Shown here: piece after piece, positions 42,183-49,815 of the stretch
Numbering within the stretch: position 1 is the first letter of the stretch
Layout of the letters: each line of letters begins with the position of its first letter
Source of the DNA: Paenibacillus sp. PvR098
GTDB lineage: Bacteria > Bacillota > Bacilli > Paenibacillales > NBRC-103111
Assembly: GCF_017833255.1 (NCBI RefSeq)
Contig: NZ_JAFIBU010000001.1
Span: 4,024,501 to 4,088,500, forward strand
DNA length: 64,000 nucleotides
Direction: 5' to 3'
The notes under the pieces: model-generated
Seen by the model: the letters and a program-made list of their open reading frames with translations, nothing else
Database searches by the model: none
What the model was told of the DNA's origin: nothing
Position numbers and translations under genes: made by a program

Positions 42183-43364
42183 ATGCTTCAAGCTTTACAA
42201 GCGTATATGAAAAATTCTGCAACGAAAATAGGAATCATCACAGCCATGATGTTTCAAGTGATATTCAGTCTCATCTGGATGACCGGATATGAGGGTGTGA
42301 ATGAGAATATAAAACAGCTGAAGATCGCCGTCGTAAACGAGGATCCCGGACTCGGCAGGAAGGTGGGAGAGCAGCTTGCGAAATCACTTCCGTTTCATTT
42401 GATCTACGAAGGCTCGGCAGAGAAAGCCAAGGAGATGCTCAACGGCCGGGAGGTACAGATGGTACTGCATATTCCCTCGGATTTCACCAAGCAGATGCAA
42501 ACGCCGGGTCAGCAGGCGAAGATCAACTATATGATCAACGAATCCAATCCGGCTCTGATCAAAAGCATGATGCAGAGTGTTGCCGGCGGCGTGACGGCTT
42601 CTGTGAGCAAAGAAGCGACGGTATCGGGGGCGCAGGCTATTCTGACGCAAGCCCGCGTCCCCGCACAAGAAGTGACAGCTATGGCGCAGGGCTTAACCGA
42701 TAAAGTGGCTTCGAATTTCGACTATACGAATCCGGTACAAGGCATGAACAATCAGATGGTTCCGATGATGATGGTGCTCGCTTCGTTCGTGGGCGCCATG
42801 ATCATGGGGATGAATCTGCAGCAGGCCACGGGGATGCTCGGAGCAGGCTATTCCAAATGGAATAAATTCGCAGCACGTATCTTCATCAATGCGTCGTCCG
42901 CCCTTGTGATTGCATTGATCGGGTCGTCGCTGGTGGTTGCCTTGGGAGGGCAGATGTCTGCCGGCTTCTTGTCTTTCTGGCTGTTTCAGACGTTGTTTCT
43001 GATGACGTTCATGTTCTTCTCCCAAATGTTTCTGATCGTATTCGGCATGGCCGGCATGCTGTTTAACATCTGCATGCTCTCGATTCAATTGGTATCCTCC
43101 GGGGCCATGATCCCGCGTGAGCTTCTCGGCAGCTTTTATTTTGCCATCAGCCAATATCTGCCTGCGACTTATGCTGTGGAGGGCGCCATGAACCTGTTGT
43201 TCGGCGGGCCGGGAGCGGGAAGCGATGCAGGCGCTCTGGCGCTTATCATGCTCATCTGCGCGGCGATCGGGCTTGTTGCGACAGGCTTGCGCAAGGAGAA
43301 CGGAAGGATTCCGGGTACAGCTGCAAAAGCGCAGACAGCGAAAACCGCGGTAACGGGAGCCTAG
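42183..43364 (+). CDS. ABC-2/YhgE-type membrane permease
   Basis: This 393-residue protein has an N-terminal membrane helix, a large outside domain (about 40-180, LKIAVVNEDPGLG onwards) and five to six membrane helices at the C-terminal half (from about 190). This layout matches the ABC-2 / YhgE-Pip permease group used for export of toxic or lipophilic compounds. No ATPase gene is adjacent. It is followed by tetR, and its upstream region carries two TetR-like sites. Confidence 0.85.
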   Translation: MLQALQAYMKNSATKIGIITAMMFQVIFSLIWMTGYEGVNENIKQLKIAVVNEDPGLGRKVGEQLAKSLPFHLIYEGSAEKAKEMLNGREVQMVLHIPSDFTKQMQTPGQQAKINYMINESNPALIKSMMQSVAGGVTASVSKEATVSGAQAILTQARVPAQEVTAMAQGLTDKVASNFDYTNPVQGMNNQMVPMMMVLASFVGAMIMGMNLQQATGMLGAGYSKWNKFAARIFINASSALVIALIGSSLVVALGGQMSAGFLSFWLFQTLFLMTFMFFSQMFLIVFGMAGMLFNICMLSIQLVSSGAMIPRELLGSFYFAISQYLPATYAVEGAMNLLFGGPGAGSDAGALALIMLICAAIGLVATGLRKENGRIPGTAAKAQTAKTAVTGA

Positions 43365-43471
43365 GCAACGGCAAATCCCGAAGGCAGCGGATCTCCCTGT
43401 CTTCGGTGGCTTGCACTTAGCTGGGAAAAGTTACATAATGAGGATATCGAACGAGGGTAAGGGGAGGAATT

Positions 43472-44071
43472 ATGACACAGACTGAATCCGAAATGAAGAT
43501 CCGCATACTGCTTGCGGCCAAGAAGCTGTTTGCACAGCAAGGCTTTGACGGTACAAGCGTACGGCAAATCTGTGAGGAAGCGGGCGCGAACGTCGCTCTC
43601 ATCTCTTATTATTTCGGAGGCAAAGAAAAGGTGTTCCACGCGATTTTCGAATCTTTTTTCCCCGGTCATCGAATGGACCAATATGAGGAAATGTTGAATG
43701 AACCGGAGGAGGGGCTGAGGCTGCTCGTTCATGAAGTCATCCGCTTCAATATGACGGATATGGAGCTTAGCACGATTTTACAACAGGAAATAACGATGAA
43801 TTCGCCGCGTAAGCCCATCGTTACTTCGTTCACATATCCTGTGTGGTTCAAGGTTCGAGAGCTGCTGGGTAAAGGACGGGATGAGGGCAAATTTCAATTC
43901 GATTCGCTTGATCATGCTCTGATGATGGTCATTGGCCTTACCCTGGTGCACAATAAATATGACACGTTTCAGCCGCTGCTAACACAGACAGACCGCGACC
44001 CGGATTCCATTGCCAAGCATAGCTGGGAATTTATTATGCGCGCGCTTGGAGCATCCGGGGCATCCGCCTAA
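43472..44071 (+). CDS. TetR-family transcriptional regulator
   Basis: This 199-residue protein has an N-terminal TetR helix-turn-helix (IRILLAAKKLFAQQGFDGTSVRQICEEAGANVALISYYFG, about residues 10-49, shown as the domain region) and a helical ligand-binding part. GGGGAGG lies upstream of ATG 43472. It probably represses the permease gene just before it and itself through the repeats at 42126-42151; the inducer is unknown. Confidence 0.9.
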   Translation: MTQTESEMKIRILLAAKKLFAQQGFDGTSVRQICEEAGANVALISYYFGGKEKVFHAIFESFFPGHRMDQYEEMLNEPEEGLRLLVHEVIRFNMTDMELSTILQQEITMNSPRKPIVTSFTYPVWFKVRELLGKGRDEGKFQFDSLDHALMMVIGLTLVHNKYDTFQPLLTQTDRDPDSIAKHSWEFIMRALGASGASA

Positions 44072-44138
44072 ACCGTCCGGGCGATTCTCCGCATACAATA
44101 AATGGAGATTCAGAGGAACGAATAGAGGGTGAGTGAGC

Positions 44139-44411
44139 ATGTTGAACAGGTTCCCTGCGGTCATCCGCAATGTGAATGAAGGCCTCGATGAAGTCATCAG
44201 CGCACTGGACAAAATGAGCTCGATCTATCAGTCGGCAGAGCAAATGTCTCCATTCCTTAAAAAGCTAGCCAAGCTGATTAACGAATCACAGGCGGCAGGC
44301 GGAAAGCCGATACGCCTGAGCGGGGCGAAGAACGGAAGAAGCTCTATCTCCACAGGCAGGAAAAGAAATCGCCACACAAGGCGCAGACCGAAGACGAAAC
44401 GGTTCATGTAA
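44139..44411 (+). CDS. Small basic protein of unknown function
   Basis: This 90-residue protein has an amphipathic helical N-terminus (VIRNVNEGLDEVISALDKMSSIY, SPFLKKLAKLI) and a very basic C-terminus (TGRKRNRHTRRRPKTKRFM). A general resemblance to YqfQ/VrrA-type Bacillus proteins (helical part then Lys/Arg-rich tail) is weak. GTG 44133 is in frame but lies in the ribosome site AGGGTGAG; ATG 44139 is chosen. The terminator at 44417 supports a real gene. Confidence 0.6.
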   Translation: MLNRFPAVIRNVNEGLDEVISALDKMSSIYQSAEQMSPFLKKLAKLINESQAAGGKPIRLSGAKNGRSSISTGRKRNRHTRRRPKTKRFM

Positions 44412-44416
44412 ACAGG

Positions 44417-44449
44417 AAGGAAAGTGAGGATTCAGGTCACTTTCCTTTT
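44417..44449 (+). terminator. Terminator after the small basic gene
   Basis: A perfect 11-bp stem AAGGAAAGTGA/TCACTTTCCTT (44417-44427, 44437-44447) followed by TTC and T-rich bases. Confidence 0.85.
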
Positions 44450-44556
44450 CTCATGATTTAAGTTGGCAACTTTCGCTTTTTGGTAAATTCCCTACGTTAA
44501 AAGTAAAAAAAATCACTAATAATTAAGATGAACACGAACATTTATTGATTATATCG

Positions 44557-44585
44557 TTGACAATATTCAAGGATTGGAATATCAT
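44557..44585 (+). promoter_or_regulatory. Promoter of the purine-riboswitch transcript
   Basis: A perfect TTGACA (44557-44562) and TATCAT (44580-44585), 17 bp apart; the aptamer begins about 30 bp after the predicted start. Confidence 0.65.
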
Positions 44586-44622
44586 TCTTTTTGTGTTCAA
44601 CATCTTAAACTTACCTTACCGA

Positions 44623-44726
44623 TCGTATATCCTTGACAATACGGGTCAAGGGTTTCTACCAAGGGACCGCAAATTCCTGGCTACGAAGGGTGCTTTTCCG
44701 CACCCTTTCGAAGCTGGGATTTTTTT
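44623..44726 (+). ncRNA. Purine riboswitch (guanine-type C74) with overlapping terminator
   Basis: P1 is TCGTA/TACGA (44623-44627, 44682-44686); P2 CCTTGAC/GTCAAGG (44631-44637, 44645-44651) with loop AATACGG; J2/3 GTTTCTACC; P3 is about 44660-44679 with loop CCGCAAA and one bulged A. The specificity base equivalent to C74 is C44681, indicating guanine-type ligand. The terminator stem (44675-44693 with 44700-44719, then seven T) reuses the 3' strands of P3 and P1, so ligand binding should block termination, an ON arrangement. Confidence 0.85.
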
Positions 44727-44760
44727 GTTGCGTTCATTATGCTAAGGAGGCAATTTACCT

Positions 44761-46194
44761 ATGAACAATCGATACGATGTCATTATTGTTGGAGCCGGAC
44801 CCGCTGGAATTTTCGCAGCATACGAACTGACGCTGAAAGCGCCTCAGCTCAAGGTGCTGCTGATTGATAAAGGACATGATATAGACAGCAGAAGATGTCC
44901 CATCCTGGAGGAAAAAATTCAGCTTTGTCCGCCGCCTGCGGGCAAAAAAGAGTACGCCGGTTGTTTGCCCGCATGTTCTATTACCGGCGGCTTCGGCGGA
45001 GCAGGGGCTTACAGCGATGGGAAGTTCAATATTACAACGGAGTTCGGCGGTTGGCTGACAGACTATCTCACGCCTTCACGCGTGCTCGATTTGATACGTT
45101 ATGTGGACGGTATCAATCTCAACCATGGGGCAACGGATAACGTAACCGATCCGACGACAGAGGTGGTCCGCTCTATAGAGCAACGGGGTTATGCGGCAGG
45201 ACTGAAGCTGCTGCGTGCTCAGGTGAGGCATCTGGGTACGGAGCAAAACCTGGAAATCCTGCGTTCCATCAATGCCTACCTGAAAACCAAAATCGATATG
45301 CAGTTCAAGACCGAGGTAGCCGATCTGCTGACCGTAAAGACAAAGGACGGGCATCAAATCCGGGGTATCGTACTCAAAAACGGCGAAGAAATCGATGCCG
45401 GGAAGGTATTGGTCGCTCCCGGGCGGGACGGGTCGGCATGGCTCACCGAGGTGCTGCGCAAGCGCCGTCTCAAAATGTATAACAATCAGGTGGACGTAGG
45501 CGTGCGTGTGGAGACTTCCGATGTGGTGATGCGTGAGATTAACGAGCATTTGTACGAAGGCAAGTTCATTTTCAATACGTCGGTCGGCACACGGGTTCGC
45601 ACCTTCTGCAGCAATCCATCGGGGCATGTGGTCGTAGAAAATCACTCCGGTGTAATGGCGGCTAACGGCCATGCATACAAGGATCCTGCGCTTGGCTCTG
45701 CTAATACGAACTTTGCGCTGCTGGTATCGCATCGGTTTACAGAGCCGTTCGATAAGCCGAATGAGTATGCACGGGAAATATGCGAGCGGGCTAACGATTT
45801 GTCGAGCGGCGGTGTCATCGTACAGAAATACGGCGATATTATTCGGGGCAGACGTTCCACGGAAGCTAGAATCAAGGAGGGCTTCCTGGAGCCGACGCTG
45901 AAAGAAGCGGTACCGGGGGATCTGGGACTGGTGCTTCCCTACAATACGATGAAAAGCTTGATTGAGATGGTGGAGGCGCTGGATAAGGTGACTCCGGGCA
46001 TTGCTTCCGAGCACACGCTGTTTTACGGCGTAGAAGCCAAGTTCTATTCCGCTAGACCCAAGCTCACCGAGCAGCTGGAGACAGAGATCGAAGGTTTGTA
46101 CTGCGGCGGGGACGGAGCAGGCGTCACGCGAGGGCTAGCGCAAGCAGGCGCGGCAGGCGTATGGGTTGCACGGAGCATGATAGAAAAGTTATAG
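44761..46194 (+). CDS. FAD-dependent dehydrogenase-like protein (COG2509 type)
   Basis: This 477-residue protein has the FAD dinucleotide motif VIIVGAGPAGIFAAYEL at residues 8-24, a Cys-rich loop (CPILEEKIQLCPPPAGKKEYAGCLPAC near 45-70, the two outer Cys and CLPAC being visible) and a C-terminal FAD/second-nucleotide block YCGGDGAGVTRGLAQAG near 445. It matches uncharacterised FAD-dependent dehydrogenases (COG2509). An upstream guanine-type riboswitch suggests a link to purine metabolism or that a guanine-related compound is its substrate; this is inference. Confidence 0.88.
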   Translation: MNNRYDVIIVGAGPAGIFAAYELTLKAPQLKVLLIDKGHDIDSRRCPILEEKIQLCPPPAGKKEYAGCLPACSITGGFGGAGAYSDGKFNITTEFGGWLTDYLTPSRVLDLIRYVDGINLNHGATDNVTDPTTEVVRSIEQRGYAAGLKLLRAQVRHLGTEQNLEILRSINAYLKTKIDMQFKTEVADLLTVKTKDGHQIRGIVLKNGEEIDAGKVLVAPGRDGSAWLTEVLRKRRLKMYNNQVDVGVRVETSDVVMREINEHLYEGKFIFNTSVGTRVRTFCSNPSGHVVVENHSGVMAANGHAYKDPALGSANTNFALLVSHRFTEPFDKPNEYAREICERANDLSSGGVIVQKYGDIIRGRRSTEARIKEGFLEPTLKEAVPGDLGLVLPYNTMKSLIEMVEALDKVTPGIASEHTLFYGVEAKFYSARPKLTEQLETEIEGLYCGGDGAGVTRGLAQAGAAGVWVARSMIEKL

Positions 46195-46204
46195 AAGCAA
46201 TAGA

Positions 46205-46234
46205 AAGCCGAGGGCGGCGTTTCTCCCTCGGCTT
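46205..46234. terminator. Bidirectional terminator between convergent genes
   Basis: A perfect 10-bp stem AAGCCGAGGG/CCCTCGGCTT (46205-46214, 46225-46234) separates the FAD protein and the minus-strand binding protein. Confidence 0.8.
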
Positions 46235-46249
46235 ACTCGTATGCTTTGC

Positions 46250-47650
46250 TTACTTGCTTACGGTTTTGTTGTACTGTTGAATTTTGGTGGAAATTTCCTT
46301 TGCTGCGCCGTCAAGAGCTTCCTTCGGCGGCTTTTTCCCGTTCAGGATTTCCTCGATTGCGCCTTCGGTGAGCTGACGGGCTTCGGGGAATACGCCCATG
46401 ACCGCGCCCTGCGTAGCCTTGTTTGCTTTCGTTTGGTGCAGCTGGTCTACCGCCGTTTCAAACTGCGGATATGTTGTCATGTTGTCCTTAACGAGCTGTT
46501 CATCGTATGCTTTTTTCGTAATCGGGAAGTAGCCCGTGTTTACAGACCAGAATGCCTGCTGCTTCGAATCGGTGAGGAATTTGATGAATTCCCAAGCGCC
46601 CTTTTGCTCGGCCTCGGATTTATTTTTCAGGATATACAAGCTCGCACCGCCTACGACGACTCCGCCGTCTTGAGCGTCCTTGGGTTTCGGCAGGAAGGCG
46701 GTACCGACTTCGAATTTGTCTGCAGCAGCGTTCACGATTCCGCGCAAAGATGCGGTGGAGTCCAGCGTCATGCCGATCTGGCCGGCGGCGAACGCTTTTT
46801 TCGTATCGTCCGTTTTGCGGCCGAGGTTGAGCATCGTTTTGTCGTCGATCATTTGCTTCCACCAAGTCATTGTCTTGACGCCCGCATCGCTTCCGAGCAT
46901 CGATTCCGTTGCGGGGTTCGTCCGTCCGTTGCCATTATTGACGAGCTCGGCTCCCTGATTTGCGAAGAACTGCTCCATGAACCAGCCGTAAATCGCAAAG
47001 GAAGCGCCCGTTTGACCTTCCTTGGTCAGCTTCTTGGCGGCATCCGCTACTTCTTCATACGTAGTCGGCGGCTTTTCCGGGTCGAGGCCGGCTGCTTTAA
47101 ACATATCTTTATTGTAGTAAAGGATCGGGTTGGATGTGTTAAATGGCATCGAATACAGCTTGCCGTCGAAGGTGTAATAGTTCAAAATGTTTTCTTCCAG
47201 GGTGGATACATCGAATTTCTCCGCATCGATGAACTGCTGCATTGGGGTGATTGCTTTAGAGTCAATCATGAAACGGCTGCCGATTTCATACACTTGGATC
47301 AGTGCAGGACCGCTTTTGGAATCCATGGACGCCTTCATTTTGTTCAGGCTCTCATCGTAAGTGCCTTGAAAAACAGCTTCCACCACGACGTTCTTCTGGG
47401 AAGCGTTGAAGTCCGATACCAGCTTGTCTACCGCCTTGCCGAGCTCTCCGCTCATCGAGTGCCACCATACGACTTTGAGCGGTTCGGAGGCCTTCGGCGC
47501 TTCTGTGCCATTCGTTTCGCCGGCTGCAGGAGCGGCGTTACCGCCGACGGCATTCGTTCCCCCGCATGCCGCCAGAAACAGCATGACGAAGGCGAGCAGG
47601 AGCGTCAAAGAGGATTTTTTGTTCTGCAGTACATGCTTGAATGGCTTCAT
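46250..47650 (-). CDS. Sugar/glycerol-phosphate-type ABC substrate-binding lipoprotein (UgpB-like)
   Basis: This 466-residue protein has a lipoprotein signal (LLLAFVMLFLAAC), then a type-1 extracellular solute-binding fold with VVWWHSMSGELGKAVDKLV near residue 60, resembling glycerol-3-phosphate binding UgpB proteins. It is the last gene of the minus-strand operon, after the two permeases; no ATPase is present, so a shared multi-sugar ATPase is likely used. The ligand is probably a sugar or glycerophosphodiester. Confidence 0.9.
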   Translation of the reverse strand: MKPFKHVLQNKKSSLTLLLAFVMLFLAACGGTNAVGGNAAPAAGETNGTEAPKASEPLKVVWWHSMSGELGKAVDKLVSDFNASQKNVVVEAVFQGTYDESLNKMKASMDSKSGPALIQVYEIGSRFMIDSKAITPMQQFIDAEKFDVSTLEENILNYYTFDGKLYSMPFNTSNPILYYNKDMFKAAGLDPEKPPTTYEEVADAAKKLTKEGQTGASFAIYGWFMEQFFANQGAELVNNGNGRTNPATESMLGSDAGVKTMTWWKQMIDDKTMLNLGRKTDDTKKAFAAGQIGMTLDSTASLRGIVNAAADKFEVGTAFLPKPKDAQDGGVVVGGASLYILKNKSEAEQKGAWEFIKFLTDSKQQAFWSVNTGYFPITKKAYDEQLVKDNMTTYPQFETAVDQLHQTKANKATQGAVMGVFPEARQLTEGAIEEILNGKKPPKEALDGAAKEISTKIQQYNKTVSK

Positions 47651-47725
47651 TACGGTTGATCTCTCCCTAGAATAGATTTATATATAGAGCGCCGGACCAA
47701 GATAGAAGACCAATAGCGCGTTCTA

Positions 47726-48547
47726 TTACCCTTTGACCGCTCCGGCGGTCATCCCTTGTACCAGCTGCTTAAGACCGAGCGCCAGCAGGACCAGCGTCGG
47801 AAGCATGACCATGACGACGCCTGCAAGCACCAGATTCCATGAGGTCATTTCCTCGAACTGAAGCATGCTGATGCCGATTTGCACCGTACGCATAGCTTCG
47901 CCGTTGGTGATGAGCAGCGGCCATAGGTACATGTTCCAATGTGTCAGGAACGAATACACCCCGAGCGTGGCGAGCGCGGGTCTGGACAATGGCAGCACCA
48001 GCCTGAAGAAGCTTCGGAGATGGCCACAGCCGTCCATTTTGGCGGCTTCGAATAGCTCGCCGGGAAGCTGCAGGAAAAACTGGCGGAGCAGGAACGTCCC
48101 GAACGCGGTAGCGAGGAAAGGGACAATCAAGCCTTGATAGGTATCGAGCCAGCCCCAGCTTTTGACCGTCAAGTAATTGGGGATAATCGCGACCTCCCAA
48201 GGGATCATCATGGTGGACATAAACAATGCGAACAGCGCTGCTTTACCTCTAAACCGCAGGAAGGCGAAGGCGTATGCGGCCAAGCTGGCCGTGATGATCT
48301 GCCCAAGCATAATGCTACCTGAGACGAGAAAGCTATTCGCAATGAACCGTCCAACCGGAATCAGCTGCGTCACGGAGAAGTAGTTATCAAAGTTCAGACT
48401 TCCGGGAAACAGCCTGGGCGGATACGTAGCGGATTCGGCATCCGTCATCATGGCGGCCGACATCGTGTACATGATCGGGTACAATGTGATTACTGCGGCT
48501 ATTGTTAGCGACGAATAGATCAGCGTATGCTGCAGACGGGACGTCAT
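47726..48547 (-). CDS. Carbohydrate ABC permease (UgpE/MalG-like)
   Basis: This 273-residue protein has six membrane helices and the coupling EAA-type loop LFEAAKMDGCGHLRSFFRLVLPLSRPAL near residue 165-190. It forms the second channel half with the gene at 48544. It overlaps that upstream gene by 4 bp (ATGA), so the two are translationally coupled. It is 75 bp before the binding-protein gene. Confidence 0.92.
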   Translation of the reverse strand: MTSRLQHTLIYSSLTIAAVITLYPIMYTMSAAMMTDAESATYPPRLFPGSLNFDNYFSVTQLIPVGRFIANSFLVSGSIMLGQIITASLAAYAFAFLRFRGKAALFALFMSTMMIPWEVAIIPNYLTVKSWGWLDTYQGLIVPFLATAFGTFLLRQFFLQLPGELFEAAKMDGCGHLRSFFRLVLPLSRPALATLGVYSFLTHWNMYLWPLLITNGEAMRTVQIGISMLQFEEMTSWNLVLAGVVMVMLPTLVLLALGLKQLVQGMTAGAVKG

Positions 48548-49512
48548 TGGTAATGCACCTTCCTCTCGAGAAAGCGGAACTGAACTACCGTCAGGATCAG
48601 AATGATCGCGAACAATACGAGCGCCTGCGCACTGCCGATCCCAAAGCGGAAATTGACGAACGCGTCCTGATAGATGTTGAATACGATGACATCCGTGCTG
48701 TTCATCGGTCCGCCTTTAGTCAGAATGTGGATTTGCCCGAACGATTGAAAAGCACCGATCACCGATACGATTCCCACAAAAAAGAGAGTAGGGGAGATGA
48801 GCGGCAGGGTAATTCGGGCAAAGGTGCGCAGCGGCCTGGAGCCGTCGATCTTGGCGCTGTCGTAGATTTCCTCGGGCACGCCCTGGAGAGCGCTGAGCAG
48901 GACGATATAATTGAAGCCCAGATTCATCCATACTGTCATGACTGCGACCGAAAGCAGCGCCCACGCCGGATCGGTCAACCAATTGATCGTTCCTAAGCCC
49001 AATGACCTAAGAAAGTAATTGAGCGTCCCGAGCGTCGGATGATACAGCATCATCCAGATGACGGAGCCGGTTCCGACGGAAATGGCAACGGGAAGCGAGA
49101 AGATGAACCGGAACCATCGAATCCCGCGGAGCTTATTGTGCGACAGAGAAGCCAAGAGGAGCGCCAGTATGATGCAAGTCGGTACGGTCAGCAGGGTGAA
49201 AGAAAGCGTCACCTGAAGGCTCTTCACGAAGGCGTCCGAAGTGAATAGCTCTTTGAAGTTGTCTAGACCGGCGAAAGCCGCTATCCTTCCGCGAGGATCC
49301 GTCAAGTGAAGGCTGAGATACACCGATTTGAGCAGCGGATAAAACAGAAACACGCTGAACAGCAGCAGGGAAGGTGCCAAGAGGCCATAAGCCAGCGCCT
49401 GCTCCTTAAAGCGGACGGACCGCAATGATTGAAGCCTGAGGCCTTTGGAGAGAGCAAAGTTCTTTTTTTTCAAGGTCCTACGCGCCAAGGCGTTGTTTTC
49501 CAACATGGACAT
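48544..49512 (-). CDS. Carbohydrate ABC permease (UgpA/MalF-like)
   Basis: This 322-residue protein has an N-terminal cytoplasmic stretch (about 1-40), six membrane helices, and the coupling loop EIYDSAKIDGSRPLRTFARITLPLISPT near residue 225-250. It is the first gene of the three-gene operon. A possible minus-strand promoter with TATAAT (plus 49557-49562) lies about 45 bp upstream but its -35 is weak. The order permease-permease-binding protein differs from the more usual binding protein first. Confidence 0.92.
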   Translation of the reverse strand: MSMLENNALARRTLKKKNFALSKGLRLQSLRSVRFKEQALAYGLLAPSLLLFSVFLFYPLLKSVYLSLHLTDPRGRIAAFAGLDNFKELFTSDAFVKSLQVTLSFTLLTVPTCIILALLLASLSHNKLRGIRWFRFIFSLPVAISVGTGSVIWMMLYHPTLGTLNYFLRSLGLGTINWLTDPAWALLSVAVMTVWMNLGFNYIVLLSALQGVPEEIYDSAKIDGSRPLRTFARITLPLISPTLFFVGIVSVIGAFQSFGQIHILTKGGPMNSTDVIVFNIYQDAFVNFRFGIGSAQALVLFAIILILTVVQFRFLERKVHYQ

Positions 49513-49669
49513 GAAGGAACTCCTTTCCGGGATGGTTTGCTTCTAATCCATGACTTATTATAGAGCGCTCATGTTTTCCCAAGGTTAATTGGGTGTAAAT
49601 CATTTGTGGATGTATGGGGGGAATTTACAAAATGTTAACGAGACTTGAGTGAAGTGAAAATTAAAAAGG
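49513..49669. other. Divergent intergenic region
   Basis: This stretch lies between the sugar-transport operon and the Tad-like locus. Besides a possible minus-strand TATAAT at 49557-49562 with a weak -35, nothing further was recognised. Confidence 0.5.
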
Positions 49670-49698
49670 TTGAACATTTGGGAAAAATATGCTATTTT
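49670..49698 (+). promoter_or_regulatory. Promoter of the kinase/Tad-like operon
   Basis: TTGAAC (49670-49675) and TATTTT (49693-49698), 17 bp apart. Confidence 0.5.
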
Positions 49699-49729
49699 AT
49701 TAAAAAATCCATATTATGTGCGGAGGAAC

Positions 49730-49772
49730 CGCCTTATGTCATGCTGATCCGGCATGCGTAAGGCGTTTTTTT
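49730..49772 (+). terminator. Terminator-like hairpin in the kinase leader (attenuator)
   Basis: CGCCTTA and CATGC (49730-49736, 49740-49744) pair with GCATG and TAAGGCG (49752-49756, 49759-49765), followed by seven T. It lies between the promoter and the first gene (start 49816), so transcription should end here unless the hairpin is bypassed. Confidence 0.65.
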
Positions 49773-49815
49773 GCCGTTCGGGGAACGGCTTTACGGAAGA
49801 AAGGGAAGGTGGATT

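Noticed and set aside
45076..46014. 312-codon minus-strand frame opposite the FAD-protein gene
   Set aside because: It is the antisense shadow of a well-supported gene; its composition (His/Arg/Gln rich) is unlike real proteins here.
46241..47659. 472-codon plus-strand frame opposite the UgpB-like gene
   Set aside because: It is antisense to a clear lipoprotein gene, has a Phe/Arg/Cys-rich translation typical of a shadow frame, and has no ribosome site.
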